This document shows, in pieces, positions 43,901 through 56,778 of a stretch of 64,000 nucleotides of DNA. The DNA lies in contig UESW01004009.1 in NCBI GenBank assembly GCA_900491605.1, positions 610,474 to 674,473 on the forward strand, given 5' to 3'. How positions within the stretch are numbered: position 1 is the first letter of the stretch; each line of letters starts with the position of its first letter. The notes under the pieces are model-generated. The model did not search any database and was not told the DNA's origin. It saw only the letters and a program-made list of their open reading frames with translations. A program made the translations under genes and the position numbers. This stretch comes from Calamus simplicifolius. Taxonomy: Eukaryota > Streptophyta > Magnoliopsida > Arecales > Arecaceae.

Positions 43901-46900
43901 TTTGGTTAGTAAATACACTGAAGAGCTGACATGTCATGAAGCCTTGAAAAATGCAATAATTCAGTAAGCAAGACCACAGAAAGGGGTAGTACCCAAAGAA
44001 AGGGGCATGATAGGCTTGTCAAGGAAGCTTAATGATCGACTATTGGTACGAAATATGAGATTTGCAATAAATACCAACAGATTAATGTCATAAATACTAA
44101 AGCCATCTTTCTGGTTACAAGTAAGAGCTGATAGGTGAAAATTTTCCAGTCTGAGCTCTCTGTCACTTGCTTATCGAATCACTTGCTCATTCATGAAGGA
44201 AAGAGGGGTGGGTTCTCGTGTGACTAACTTTTTGCTTGGTGATTTTGAGTAGTAAATTGAGATGCAGTTTTGGTGTGAGCGGGAATAAGATACAGACTAG
44301 TCAGAATTGATGGTGCCCTTGGGCTCCTGATTAGTTTCATCATCTTAGATCATTCAAATAAATAAATAAATAGGGAGATAGGTCAAAACATCTATAGGAG
44401 TAGAGCCTCATGGATGAAAGGCAAACTGATTTAAAATCTATGCAAATGCAGTGGTGTTGCCTTAGCAACGTAAAGCATTCTGATGGAGATAAATTAGATA
44501 TAATATTTTGAGCTACCATATATGGTGAAAGGGACATGAAAATAATGTTGGGTTGAGCTTTTCTTTCAAATCTTATAATGAGCTGTGCTCCATAATGAAA
44601 AATAAAGCAAATCATTGAATAAATCCAGCCTTCTCAACTTATCTGATGATGGACATTGAAGATGTCACCAGTCTTTGGCAATGAAACCTACTAGCTCAGT
44701 GTTGGGAGGATGCCGTGAAGGTTAAATTTAATTGGGTGAATTGGCAATTGATGAGCCACTTCCTAATGGTGACTCCTTGAAGTTATCTCAACAATCCCAA
44801 TATAATTTAAAGTGTCATTGTTGGTAGTTTACAACAATGCAATGTCCATGTGTCAGGGAGATATCTAGATATAGGCAATTAGAAAAAAGGTTATACCACA
44901 TAAATTGTAACATCTAAGCTCTGATTTATTCACATAGATACAATAACCTAATATTTGGATATTGGCTCTGATAGGTGAAAACATCTGTAGAATTAGAACC
45001 TGATGGATTAAAGGAAAACTGCATTGGAATTCTATGCAAATGTGGTGGATGTTGCCTTAGTGACTTCAGTCATCTTTGATAGCGATAAATTAGATATAAT
45101 ATTTTGAGCTACCATACATTGGCTAAAGGGACATGCAAATGATGGTGGGGCAGGCATTTTCTTTCAAATCTCATAATGGCTGGCTCCCTAATGAAAAATA
45201 AAGCAAACCATCAAATAAATTCAACTTTATCAACTTCTCTGATGTCATTGAAGAAGTCACCAGTATTTGCCAGTGAAACCTACCTGGCAAAGGCATGCAG
45301 AGGATGCTGTGGTGGTTAAATTTAATGGGTAGATTGGAGTGACTCTTTGAAGCTGTCACAACTGTCACAACAATTCCAATGCAACTTAAAATGCCTGTGT
45401 TCATAGTGTACAGCAATAGAATGAATCCATGGGCGAGGGAGATATCTATATGCATGCACATAGGAAAAAAAGTTTTAGCCCCTAACTTTTAACATTTGGG
45501 CTCCAATTTATTCTCATAAATAGAATCATCTAATATTGTCCTTTAATATAATTATTTATGATTTGTGACTCTGAATAGTGCAACTCATATTTTCAATATG
45601 CTGTACTCTTGCCAACTCGAATAATTAGATGAGCTTTGCATATATGTCTCTCATGCATGTTTAGATCAAGATATTTCTTACATGCAAGTTGCTCAAAGGC
45701 CTTGAAGCTATGAGCTAATAATCTTTAAGTGGCATGATAGCCTTTACAAGAAGCATTAGAAATCTGATGAGCTTTACTTGACTGTAAACCTGTAACATTT
45801 TTCAGTATTCGAAACTAAATTCTCCCTTTCGTAACTTTTTCCTCATGCAATTCTTTTAAGAATTTGGTCTGATTTTCTGGTTGTTTGTATGTGCTTGTGC
45901 AGCTGAGTTTTTTCCTGATAGAACAGAGGTACAATGTCTGCATCGGTGGCAGAAGGTCCTCAATCCTGAACTGATCAAAGGTCCTTGGACTTCAGAGGTT
46001 TGACGGTGACCTGCTACACAGTTCGGTGACAGTTTTAGCAAATCAATGCTGCAAATAAGTCTTTTTTTTCTTTCCTATTATTCCTTTGCTTTACAGGAAG
46101 ATGAAAAAATCATTAATCTTGTTCAGAAGTATGGGCCAACAAAATGGTCTGTTATAGCAAAATCTCTGCCTGGTCGCATAGGAAAACAATGTCGGGAGAG
46201 GTACGCTCTGAATATTCTGTTTTAGTACTAGTTAACAAACCACTCTTAATATTAGTTCTGTATTACATATATCTTTGAGAAATTTTACAGTCTGTTTGCT
46301 GTTTGCTGCTAGCTAGCTATATCACACAGTGTGCAGAGTAACTATAACCAGGCTTTAGGAAAGATTGTGCAATGAATCCCAATAAATGTTATAGTTTGCA
46401 TTACATGACAATCATTGGACAAATGGTTGCAAATTGCTCGCAGGTTCCAACTCTTTGACCTATAGGAGCCTCATAACTTTTATCTTTGGGAAGAAGATGT
46501 CAATAAGAATAGAAAAGTAGAAAGGAAGTGGCACAGCTGTCCTGCCCATCTCCTTATCAAAATAATCAGGAGGCAGGGCCCAAACAGGGAACTTGATTAA
46601 GTGATCCTTATTTTTTATATCAAACATTGTATTTTTTTTCCTAGATCCTTTTTTAGTATATTTTTCATTTGCCGTTATAAATTGTTTCAAGGTTTTGTGT
46701 TTTCTCCAAGTGGTAAACAAATTTGCAAGATGGGTTGACACCTGTGCTAATTTTTGGCTGTGTATTTGGGTGGGAATCAAAGTTAACTAGAATTTTTTTG
46801 GATATATTATCAATATCATGTTTTGTTGAATTATTATATTATCAATAATAGAGAAGTGTAAAGAATTCACAAGATCAATTATTCACAAGGCCTAGCAAAA

Positions 46901-49900
46901 TGGTCTAAAACTCTAAGCTTGTACATCAATTATTCACAAGATCACTTATTATAGTGGAGTTTAGGATATTCACAGGGCAGTGTTGTGATAAGAGATGCTT
47001 GAGGTCTGTATCCTTATGTTAAGTGAGACCTTGTAGGAATCCACAGCTATGCTAATGTCTATGCTTCTGATCTGATGCAAAGTGACCAATGCATAATAAT
47101 TTGAGTTAACGTAGATAAAATTTGCATCTTTTGAAAAGTAGTTTCCACTTTTTTTCCTTGTTTTGATCATTATTATCTGGTATATAAACTATTAAGGAGC
47201 ATACTTTAAGGGATTATCACCTTCCGATCACCAGTTTTAGAAGTTTTGTATGATTTACTTTGCAAGAACCTTCTCTATGTTTTCAAAATGAGGAAAACAT
47301 TGGCTTTCTGATTGCCCATGTTGTTTTGGAAATGAAAGCCTTGATCTTTAACAGTTTATTGATGTAAGACTATCTGTACATTTTTTGATATAAGAAATTA
47401 AGTTTCTTATGGTTGTAATTTGCTCTGCATGACATCATAAGACTATCTGTTCTTATCATATCAAATTTGCTAATTCATTGGGTCTCTAACATTTTATTAG
47501 GTGGCATAATCATTTGAATCCTGTGATAAAAAAAGATGCTTGGACAGTAGAGGAGGAACTTGCTCTCATGCATGCTCACCGCATGCATGGAAATAAATGG
47601 GCAGAAATTGCAAAAGTTCTACCTGGAAGGTATTGATTCTCATGGCCTTGTGATGCTTTTTTTTTTCCTATTTGGATAGTTATTTCCCTTAAAGCAACAA
47701 AGTTTCTGTCTGTACAAGTTTTTCTGCTTTAACCGTTGGTAATTACCAAACATCTTTTGAAAACTTGTACCTCATTCTTTAGAAGCTTTATATTGGTTTC
47801 TATGATCTTAAAACTTGAAACATATAGATGCACTGCATTCATGAGCATGCGTATAAATTCATTTAAAGCTAAGGAGAGTCCAAGTTGGTAAGCAAACAGA
47901 TCTTCCAACTACTTTACTAAGATGACAGTACTTAGCAAACATCTTTGAAAGGTTTTGTATATCTCTTTGCTGCTCCTTGAAGTATTTGAAATACTCCTAC
48001 TTTTTGATTGGGGTAGCAATGTTAGCAAAGTCAAAATGAAGTAAAAGGCTTATCACTTTACCATTGACCTTGTCCACTTTTTTATTGAAATTTTTTATAG
48101 TATCAGCCTTCCAATATTCAATTCATAAAAGACATGGATTTTATGTGAATAAGAGGATTGAAAAACATAATTCTTCTAGCAGCGGTTTTTTTTCCCCTCA
48201 AAACAAAGAAAGCAATCGGAAGATTCAACTAAGAATATGCCATTGGACATTCATCATGTACATGTGTAGTCTTCACATTCTTTATCTTCAATTATTTCAG
48301 AAATCATGTTAAACAAAGTGCAAGATTTATTAGTTTCCTTATACCGAAGGTTTCCAAGCAGATGATCACATATTCCCTACATTCTTGTTCACATGGGTAA
48401 TTCCTTACAAAAGCACCAGCTGTAAGTCCTAAAAGACAAGAAATCAGAAAGACTCTCTTTTGGCCACCTATTATGTTAATTCTGATGTCACCTTTCCACT
48501 GAGAAAACTAACCCCACCTTATAAGAAGCCACCCCCTTCCCTAATGAATGTCTTTCTGCACACTTGGACATGATTTTAATTCCATTCTCATCCCAACCAT
48601 GAGCTCCTATATCATATCTTTCCAAATGACCTCTTTCAAGCAATTGTCATCATCGCCAACCAATAAAGTTCTGACAAAGGGACCACATGTCCATTTCATA
48701 AATTACTTATAGTCCTTTCTTATCCAAGCAAGTAGATGAAGTTATTTTTAACAGAATCACATTCTCTGCCTCTACAAATTATATTGTGCAGCAATTTTCT
48801 TTTTAAATCAATTATGAAAAACAGCTCTAAAGTTTAGACATATCTCATACAGGAGATTTGACATAACTGCTTCACTAGGATGATTCTTCCATGTTCCATT
48901 AACTTTGTAACAGCCCTTTCTGTGACATGATCTGTTTCATTCTTCAAATTCTATCCAACCCCAAGGGCCTCCATGATGCTCAAATGAAATTCTATCATTG
49001 ATAATAAATCTTTGCACTCATCATCATCCAGAGAAATAACCACAAGACCCTCAATTGACTATATGCCCTGAATTCACCCAAAGAAGCAGAATATTGTTAC
49101 TGAAGTTTACCAACTTTCCATGATTATCTTCACAAAAAGATGTTAATGTACCAATACCTCATCATGGTGGCCTTCTCATACACCATAAGGCCTTGATAAG
49201 CTATAATATATCCTTCATTTTGGATGACATGGTGATTAACATTTTTAGCTTTGATTAATTTTTTGCATTCATCTTGACTGGATATAATATCTCTCTGTGT
49301 ATAATCATTGGTTCCTTGGTATCAATTTGGTTTGTGATCACCAATACCAGTTTTCCTATAGATTTGTTCAGCTCTCAAGTTCTTTTATGCTTAATATCTT
49401 ATTTGCAATAAGCCTTGTTAACATGTACTGATATATACATAACTAAAATGGTAGCTAGATTGACTTTTTCACTATAGTGCTTATTTGTTTACTGGTTGGT
49501 GTAACTATCAGAAAAATCATACTAGTATTTTGGTGCCATCAAGAGGAATGAAAGGAATGAATTTCTTCAAGTTGAAATGAGTATAGAGATTTGTTTGTTC
49601 TTGAGGACATACTCTTGGTTTGACTATTTGAGGTTTAAATAGTTATATTTATTCACTAGAGTATCAAACTTTTGCTGGATGCTTGGGATTGATGTTTTGC
49701 TACACCAGTTTGATGCAAGAGTCCATTCATACCATAGTTTTCTTTTGTAACCATTCTTTGAATTATATCATTTCTGAGGGCCGATCCATGTCTTTCTGGC
49801 TTCTATTTGCTTGATTCCTTCTGCTTATTAAATCTAAAGTTGTATACTGCTATAGAATGTGATCACCATTTTATAGAAATGAAACTTCTCATCCTTGGTT

Positions 49901-51244
49901 GATGGTTTGAGGCTGTCTCAGTTGCTCACGCTAATTACTTTGTGCATGACCTTGCTGTTTATGGCTAGCAGTTATACATTTGTGTAATTGTGTTTATCTG
50001 ATCTATGTTTTTTCTCTCTCTTTCTTTTTGTGCATAGGACTGATAACTCAATAAAGAACCATTGGAATAGTTCATTAAAGAAAAAGTTAGATTTCTACTT
50101 GGCAACTGGTAAACTTCCACCAGTTCCAAAACCTGGTGAGCATAGTGGTTCGAAAGATATGGTGAACCCAGCTAGCGGACAGCTAATTTTTTGTTCAAAT
50201 AAAGGGTCAGATACAAATGCCAAAGCTTTCTCAGAAACTGCTGGTTCCGCACATTCTGACCTGCCTTCTGAATCATGTAAGTTGGAAGAGCATAAGGAGT
50301 TGTTGGAGCCCTCAACCTCAAGAATTTCTTCTTTAGAAGCTTTTATAAGTGTACCAAGAGGAGGATTTAATAGTTCTGCTGTTGAATGCGAAGCAAAAGC
50401 CACACAAGTAGATAACATTTGCAATGGATGTGATCCAGGAGTAACATTAAGGAATGATAGCAATGCGGGTGAAATTGATAAAGATAACAAGATACCTGGG
50501 ATAACCTTTTCCTCTGAAATTTCTTCTACATTTGGTTCTCTCTATTATGAACCACCTCAGTTAGAAGATGTTGGTGTTTCTGTAGCTTCTACTCTTTTAA
50601 ACACGTGTGATCCCACCCAGCAGTCATACAGTTCAGGGATGGTTACATCTCCCCTTTGCTATTTCACTCCACCCTTTGCAAATGGAAAGAGTTTGGGCCA
50701 GCATAGTGCTGAATCCATATTAAAGAATGCTGCTAAGAGCTTTCCTAGTACTCCCTCTATTTTACGAAGAAGAAGAAAAAGAGAAGCAAATACAGCTCTT
50801 CCACCTGATAGAACTGTGCAAACGGATCAGATAAAAATCCAAGACAGTTCTTGTACTCCTATAGAAGGAAAATCTGGAAGTGACCCACAGCCCTTGAAGT
50901 CTTCAAAACTGTTGTGTACAAGTCCATATAATGATGGAGTTGTGGCATGTAATGCCAAGAGCTTCAATGTTTCTCCTCCATATCAGTTGAGGTCTAAAAG
51001 AGCCGCAATTATCAAATCTGTGGAGAAGCAGCTTGATTTTACATTGATGGAAGAGAATATTGATGGTAATACCAAGTCTCAGAGCTTGGCCATCAATGGC
51101 AGTCCTCATAGTGCTGATTGCAACAACAACCTTCCAAGCATGCAGGGGAGGAAACTGAGTGAATGTCCAGTTGGATTGGAAAGTTTGGCCAGTGACATGG
51201 CCCATATAACAAAGTTGCACACAACCAAGTTAGGCGTGACCTAA
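37907..51244 (+). CDS. MYB3R: MYB3R (R1R2R3-MYB) cell-cycle transcription factor
   Basis: Seven coding exons: 37907-38052, 42896-42947, 43585-43642, 45903-45997, 46097-46200, 47501-47629, 50038-51244. All have GT-AG ends and together give 597 codons, stop included. Three MYB repeats have the expected tryptophans: R1 W62, W82, W101; R2 W114, W134, W153; R3 W166, W185, W204. Near the C-terminus (residues 507-530) is the conserved SPPYQLRSKRAAIIKSVEKQ stretch, followed by LDFT. A basic run RRRRKRE is in the middle of the tail. MYB3R proteins bind MSA elements and control G2/M genes in the nucleus. The 596-residue length is nearer to the shorter members (MYB3R3/5, NtmybB) than to the long activators; which type this is stays open. 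Intron 1 is 4.8 kb. A further intron lies in the 3' UTR. Confidence 0.93.
39627..39738. repeat. tandem duplication of 56 bp in MYB3R intron 1
   Basis: 39627-39682 and 39683-39738 share GTCTATATTTATTA..AAATCATTATTACCTGTTTG.AGTCAGTCACAACC.ATC, with five differences. Confidence 0.9.
42150..42250. repeat. short dispersed repeat with CCCAACTACATGGGATCGG core (SINE/RTE-like)
   Basis: CTAAGCCTTTTCCCAACTACATGGGATCGGTTACATGGATCTGTTTTCTCC is close to a dispersed plant repeat that I associate with RTE/SINE tails. Assignment is from memory and low confidence. Lies in intron 1 of MYB3R. Confidence 0.4.
43150..43290 (-). repeat. possible SINE fragment in MYB3R intron 2
   Basis: GC-rich island in an AT-rich intron. 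On the minus strand GGCTCGAATGCC resembles a pol III B box (GGTTCGANNCC), with a box-A-like TAGCGGGTGA region about 40 bases before it. No tail or target duplication confirmed. Confidence 0.3.
44378..45537. repeat. two diverged tandem copies of about 580 bp in MYB3R intron 3
   Basis: Copy 1 is 44378-44960 and copy 2 is 44971-45537. Both begin ATAGGT(C/G)AAAACATCT and share GATAAATTAGATATAATATTTTGAGCTACCATA, AATGAAAAATAAAGCAAA and GTAAC/TAACATTT..GCTC. It is a segmental tandem duplication or two tandem copies of a non-coding repeat. Confidence 0.85.
47630..50037 (+). other. MYB3R intron 6 (2.4 kb)
   Basis: Contains no open frame I can name. 48340-49200 has a different base character and might be an old transposon remnant; no domain found. 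Confidence 0.4.
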
Positions 51245-51253
51245 GCACAAACT

Positions 51254-52710
51254 GTAAGTATGAACTTTACTTAAATTAGCAAATGATTTTGTTGTCTATG
51301 GACATCCTAGAATGTATTATACAGTTACTTTCCATTGTAACAGTTTTTTCTTTAAAAAAAAAATAACCATCTCAATTATGTGCAAATCAGCAACTTTTGA
51401 TGATCAAATTCTTAGCAAGCTTTTCATCGGCTTAAAAACTTTTGACAGTTTTAAAAACTTAGTAATTTGTCATGTAATCATTTAATTATTCCATATGAAT
51501 AGATTATGTTCTAATTTGTCTTTAATTCCTTTAATTTTCTTTTGAATCAATATTCAGTGAGTCTAAATATAAATGCCATATTAAATTATTTCATAGAAGC
51601 TATTATTGATACACCACGTCTCAGTATGCTGAACCAACCCATATACTGAGTATACCGACTCTGTGCCAATATAATATCAATACTAGTTTCAGTACCAAAA
51701 CCAAACCTTATATGTATGTATTTACGCAAATGCATGTAAGTACAGATGCCTGCATGCATTTTGCATGCTAGATCTGTTCAAGTTCAGTTTTTAGGGAGAA
51801 TTTGGTGCATCCGGTGCACAAAAAAACTAAATTTATTTTCTCTTGACCAAAGAATATTCATATTCTGCCTACTTGCTGATCCCAATAAATGCGGCAAGGC
51901 CTTTGGTTGTAGTTATAATTATACACTGCCAATTTTAACTTGAGATCATGGTTTTTTGTATCGGACCATACCATCCAATATGAAACATGTACTATATCAG
52001 TAGGGTACTAAGACTCAATATGCCCCCACATCGGGTATGGGTACTGAGGTATGCACCGTACTGATACTCAGTATGGGTACACCAATTAGGTATCAATGCA
52101 AGGTCTGATACTATCACTATTGCTTTAGACATCTAAAAGGTTTATATAAATTCATAATGATGTCTCGTTTTGCATAACTTACATGTTATTTGCTACTATA
52201 TTTCTCTAGTGGTGTAAGTTATGGACGATACTGATGGCCACTTAATTGTGTTCCTTTGTTAACAAAAGGCTATTCAAAATCTGTCAAGTTCAACCTGATT
52301 ATTTAAAAGCTTATAAGATTACCTTTTTTTTTTTTTTTGCAAGTATTACATGTATGTAATCACGTAGCGTAGTGAATGGAGAAAGCCATTATATTTTTTT
52401 ATTGATATGGCTTTTTAATTAGCAGTTTAGCAAATTGCAGGCATTTACTTGTTAATTAGTTAGATGTTTTACCGAGTGGTTGGGAGCATCCAATTACAGT
52501 GATCAGCAGGATAAAATGGTTAAATCTCAAAATTTTCCTATTGCAGGCTCCATTCTTTGATTCCCACCTGCTTATCACTTCCTCCTCCCTCATCTTAGCT
52601 GAAATGAAAGCTACATTGGATTTGATTTTCAATGTCCTATTTGCTTTTGGTCTATGACTGTTGTGGTTATGAATTAGTTGCCGATTATATTCTTTTGTTT
52701 TTTGATGCAG
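51254..52710 (+). other. 3'-UTR intron of MYB3R
   Basis: Strong donor ACT|GTAAGTATG at 51254 and acceptor TTTTGATGCAG| at 52701-52710. It begins 9 bases after the stop codon, too close to trigger classic decay. A diverged repeat (51595-52115) and poly-T runs lie within it. Confidence 0.6.
51595..52115. repeat. unclassified dispersed repeat with GTATGGGTAC/GTACTGA motifs
   Basis: A stretch rich in TATCGG, CCATACC, GGTATGGGTACTGAGGTATGCACCGTACTGATACTCAGTATGGGTAC. The inverse-complementary motifs suggest a MITE-like or simple derived repeat. Family not recognised. Confidence 0.35.
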
Positions 52711-53100
52711 GTTTCGAGGTCCACATTTATCCAAAAGGATTGAAGACTTGAGATGTCTTCGTCACCGCAACCATAGCTGCAAACTAGAAATTTCGAGTAA
52801 AAACCATTGCAGATTGACACTGTGGAGACAGTGTGGACAAAACCGGTGTCTGCATCGTACACCGAAAGACAAAAGCAAGGAAGCTTGCACGTTCCACTGT
52901 TAATTGTATGGATGGCATTTCTCATGTTGCATGCATTTTTTTCAGTACAGAACCAGGATCCATATAAAGTCAACATGTTTAGATGTTAGGGCATCACTTG
53001 TACATGAACGTTTTTTTTTTTTTTATTTTTTCCCAAAAAGATAAGTGCCTTTAGAAACCTGTTGTTGAATAAGAGCTTCAGTTGAAAGCATAACATCTCT
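52711..53100 (+). other. 3'-UTR exon of MYB3R and transcript end
   Basis: Non-coding continuation after the acceptor at 52710. AATAAGAGC near 53067 may be the poly-A signal. The end is approximate. Confidence 0.45.
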
Positions 53101-54210
53101 CACCCGTTTTTTTCCCAATCTTTCTAATAATACCTCAGGTTGCAATACCAAATTCAGCTTGTTTCAAGAATTGCATCATTTGACTGGCCAGCGAAGTCTA
53201 GATTCATTCTGCTTTCAGATATTCTATAAGGTAAAAGAATATTGAAATAACAAAAGTTATCAACATAGAATTATAAATACAAGGAAATCAAGGATGCATA
53301 GCAGTAAAATTTTGAAATCTTTCTTGAAACGATTTCAAGATTTCCATAGAGCATGCGACAGAAGTTCAAGCTTCCAACCTCCTCGGTCAAAAGCAAGGAC
53401 GAACATTTTCTCACGATTCCATTTTCCAATGCTCCATTTATGATCTCAGACCGGAAAAGAGAGACTGGGCCTTAAATAGGGATGCGAACATCCATGCTCC
53501 GTACTTTAAAGTTTTTAATTTTGTAAGCCGTTTTTACTGATCCAAAGAGCCAATGATATGATGTTTATTTGAGGCAATACGATGCGAACAAACCAAACCA
53601 TCACGGCCACGTCCAAAAAGGCGGAAGGATGGCTCATACCGGGACAAAGACGGGCGCATCCACCTCTTTAGCAAGTCAGCGAGAACCAAAAAATATTGTA
53701 ATCGATCACTCAACCGCCAGGTTGACGAGTTTGATGAGACAGAAGCGTCCTCGCCCTTTTCAGAAGGGTTTAGTCCGACATGATTTATAGGGATTTTTCA
53801 GAACAAATATACTTCACACGGTTATGCATTTGTTCGGTACGATATCGAAACAAAGTGGTACTAATTTTCACGACGGACAAGGTAAGGTAGAGTCAACCTT
53901 TTTTTTTTTTGACAGTTTGAAATTGGACGACAATCAAAAGGCAGTAGATCTACCAGATGAGAGGGATGCATGGGAATCAGGCCATGGCAACCTGTCAATC
54001 GCGCCTTAGACTGATGTCAATTATGTAAAATTTAGGCTTAATTAAGAATTTCTGGTTTCGATTAGTTCATGATCTACAAAGCTTGCATCAAACGGTAAAA
54101 AATATCTATATTTTTTAAATTATTTAAATTTTAATCATTTAATTTATAAATTAGATGTTTTTAAAATATTTTTTTTTATAATGTGAATAATTTAAAAATA
54201 TTAGATCATA
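53101..54210. other. intergenic spacer
   Basis: Nothing recognised. The last 150 bases are very AT-rich and border the retroelement. Confidence 0.5.
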
Positions 54211-54282
54211 TCTGATATGGCTGATTCTACGCCGTTAGAATGAACGACAAAGATAACGGCAACTGACGGGAGCTATCTCAAC

Positions 54283-54438
54283 CCCCGAGACCTACCTCTC
54301 GGTCTCGGGGCACATGAACAGTATCTCAATCCCCGAGACCTACCTCTCGGTCTCGGAGCGCATGGACAGTATATTAATCTTCGGGACCTCCTACTCAGTC
54401 TCAGGGCACACGAATGGCATCTCAATCCCCGGCGCATG
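54283..54438 (+). repeat. 48-bp tandem repeat, about 3.3 copies
   Basis: Units 54283-54330, 54331-54378, 54379-54426 and a partial one. Unit form: CCCCGAGACCTACC..TCTCGG, then GGGCACATGAACAG, then a short AT stretch. Each unit can fold (CCGAGAC and GTCTCGG). Within the U3 of the LTR. Confidence 0.95.
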
Positions 54439-55037
54439 GTTAGGTTATTTTGGGCCACCTGGCGTGCTCACATAATCCACCGCACATCCGTGGCAGAAGA
54501 TGGCCATGCCTCATAATGGCGTATGATCCGTTGTATCTTTGTCACTGTGCATGGCCATACCCCGTTACGGTATGCGGATCATCACCTGCCCGTTACAGCG
54601 GTGATGCGCACCAGACGCTACCTCAGACGCGAGACATATGTAAGGTCTTACTGACAGGTAACGCATGATGCATCCGGTGTGTATGATAACAGTACAACTT
54701 GTCATCGTCGGCCCCGTATTTTGTCCGTTATTGAATGGGCTCCTAAGAATCAGTGATCGTGGGAATAGAAGAGGGACATTCGAACAGGTATAAAAGCACG
54801 CGCCCCTGTAAGGATCCTTAGACCCTGGTTTTCCAGTTTTTCTCCCACTAGCTAAAACCCTAACTATTTCAGCTCCCGTCGGCTGGGCAGTTCTTGTCTG
54901 ATCCCAAGTAACTAACTTGAGCATCGGAGGGTCCCCACCAGAGCATCCGGTCTCCGGGGACTTTTCTTGCAGGGGTCTGGAGAGAAGGACGTCCGTCTTC
55001 CCCGACGTTTGAAGAAGGTGACTTGACGTCATCAGAT

Positions 55038-55057
55038 TGGCGCGCCAGGAAGGGGGG
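55038..55057 (+). promoter_or_regulatory. gypsy primer-binding site
   Basis: TGGCGCGCCAGGAAGGGGGG lies 3 bases after a TCATCA LTR end (55034). TTGGCGCGCCAGGTAGGGG-type primer sites are usual in plant gypsy elements. Confidence 0.6.
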
Positions 55058-55113
55058 AAAGAGAAAGACATCGAACAAGAATCTGCAATCTCTCTCCTTA
55101 GGCTCTTGAAGCC

Positions 55114-56471
55114 ATGGTGACGACCCGAACGAAGGGAGTTTCTGCCAGTTGCGCTGGGGGGCAGCGCCGCGGAGCCGATCCACCCGCGGAGGCCCCCTCG
55201 GCTCTCCCGGCCAGCGTTCCGGCGCTGCTGCATCCCAGGAGGCTGGACCTACAGCTCCTCCGGCCGATGTCCCTGCGCCTCTCCCGCAGCGGTTCCAGGA
55301 AGATCGATTCGCCGCCCTAGCGACGCAAGTCCAATCCCTGGCGGCGGCGGTTCAAGGCCTGCAGCACCAACAAGCGGCCCCGCAGCAGCCGGAGCCAAAT
55401 CCATCAGTTCCAGGGGTGGTGCAACCCAGCCAGCATTCCTCCCGAAGGAGATCACCGGTGCCGGGGGATCACCACCATCAAGCTCCGCCCAAGCCTCACT
55501 ACCGGGAAGCCTCTAAGAGACACCGGTCGCCTTCCCGCCACGCTAGTGTCTCTCCTAAGTGGCGGCATGGGAAGGAGGCGAAGCGCCCCCGCCGACATCG
55601 CCGTCCCCGTTCTCCGTCCTCTGAATCTTCTAGGGAGGGGTCTTTTGATGGTCGGATGGCCCGTCGAGCCGAGCGTCGACTCGATAAGTATAACCAGAGG
55701 TTGGAGGAACTTAGCCGCCGGATCACCCACCTGCCGGAGATGGGCTACGACAGCCGGCCTCCGTTGTCTCACCGCATCATGGAAGAGCCCATCTCCACCC
55801 GGTTTCGCCTTCCTCAGCTAGACCCTTATGACGGGACCACGGACTCTTTGGACCACTTGAAAAGTTATAAAGTTCTTGTGCAAGTCCAGGGGGCCACCGA
55901 TTCGCTCATGTGCATCGCCTTCCCAGCCACCCTCAAGAAGGCCGCCCGAGCTTGGTACTCCCGTCTGCCACCACGGAGCATTGATTCCTTCCACCAGTTG
56001 GAAAGAGCTTTCTTGGCCCATTTTGATGCCTGCCGAAAGATTCCAAGGGTAGTAGATAGCCTCTTCGCCGTCCAGCAGAAGAGCGATGAGTCCTTACGGG
56101 ACTACGTTGCTCGGTTCAAGGAAGCAGCCCTGGAGGTCTACAATCTTGAAGACTCGGTGGCCACCTTGGCCTTGAAGCGGGGGCTTCGCCCATCTCGCTT
56201 CGCATACTCCGTCGACAAGAAGCCGCCTGGCTCCTACGCCGAGCTCTTGTCCCGGGCCCAGAAGTACATCCGAGCTGACGAGGCCGACTTTTCCCGGCGC
56301 GAGGCTAGCGGGAACATCTCCAAGAAACCGGCCCGACCAGAACCTGTCGAACCTCGCCCAGAAGACCTGAGCCTCCTCGCTGGCCAGACAACCATCCCCG
56401 AGCCTTTACACCAAGAGATGGACCCTACACCCACTGCTTGCCCCGATATCGCAGATCTTGCTCGAGATTGA
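55114..56471 (+). pseudogene. gypsy gag (matrix/capsid)
   Basis: Starts MVTTRTKGVSASCAGG at 55114. A frame change within the first 100 bases leads into the long frame of 55149-56471. The capsid (retrotrans_gag) region shows LDPYDGTTDSLDHLKSYK, ATLKKAARAWYSRLPPRS, ESLRDYVARFKEAALEV and SYAELLSRAQKYIRADEAD. Before it is an Arg/Ser-rich basic stretch (RRHRRPRSPSSES). The C-terminus is shifted by a base at about 56455. Gag builds the particle. One or two sequencing or decay errors separate it from an intact frame. Confidence 0.88.
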
Positions 56472-56736
56472 AGGGGAGTCTTATCTTCAGCGCCCTCCTC
56501 CAATAAACTCGAAGATCCCTCGCAACATGAACCTCTATTGTCGCTATCACCAGAATCACGGCCATGATACTGACGACTGTCGCCAGCTGAAGAAGGCCAT
56601 AGAAGACCTTATCCAACGAGGCCACCTGGGGAAGTTCGTCCAGAGGAACAACCCGGGAGCTCCTGGCCCGTCAGCACCCCCGCCGCCGATGATCGACAAT
56701 GCCCCAACGGAGAAGACGGTGGCAATGATTTCCTAG
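56458..56736 (+). pseudogene. gypsy gag zinc-knuckle segment
   Basis: The frame carries LEIEGESYLQRPPPI and then CRYHQNHGHDTDDCRQLKKA, a zinc-knuckle-type motif (C-H-H-C spacing), and ends with a stop (56734-56736) after EKTVAMIS. It normally continues directly from the capsid frame and into protease. Confidence 0.85.
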
Positions 56737-56778
56737 GGGGCAGGAGTCTCGTCAAAGAGGCCGAGAGGGGAGGGGGAG

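Noticed and set aside
48340..49200. Possible LINE or gene remnant in MYB3R intron 6
   Set aside because: No frame gave a recognisable motif on either strand, so no element was called.
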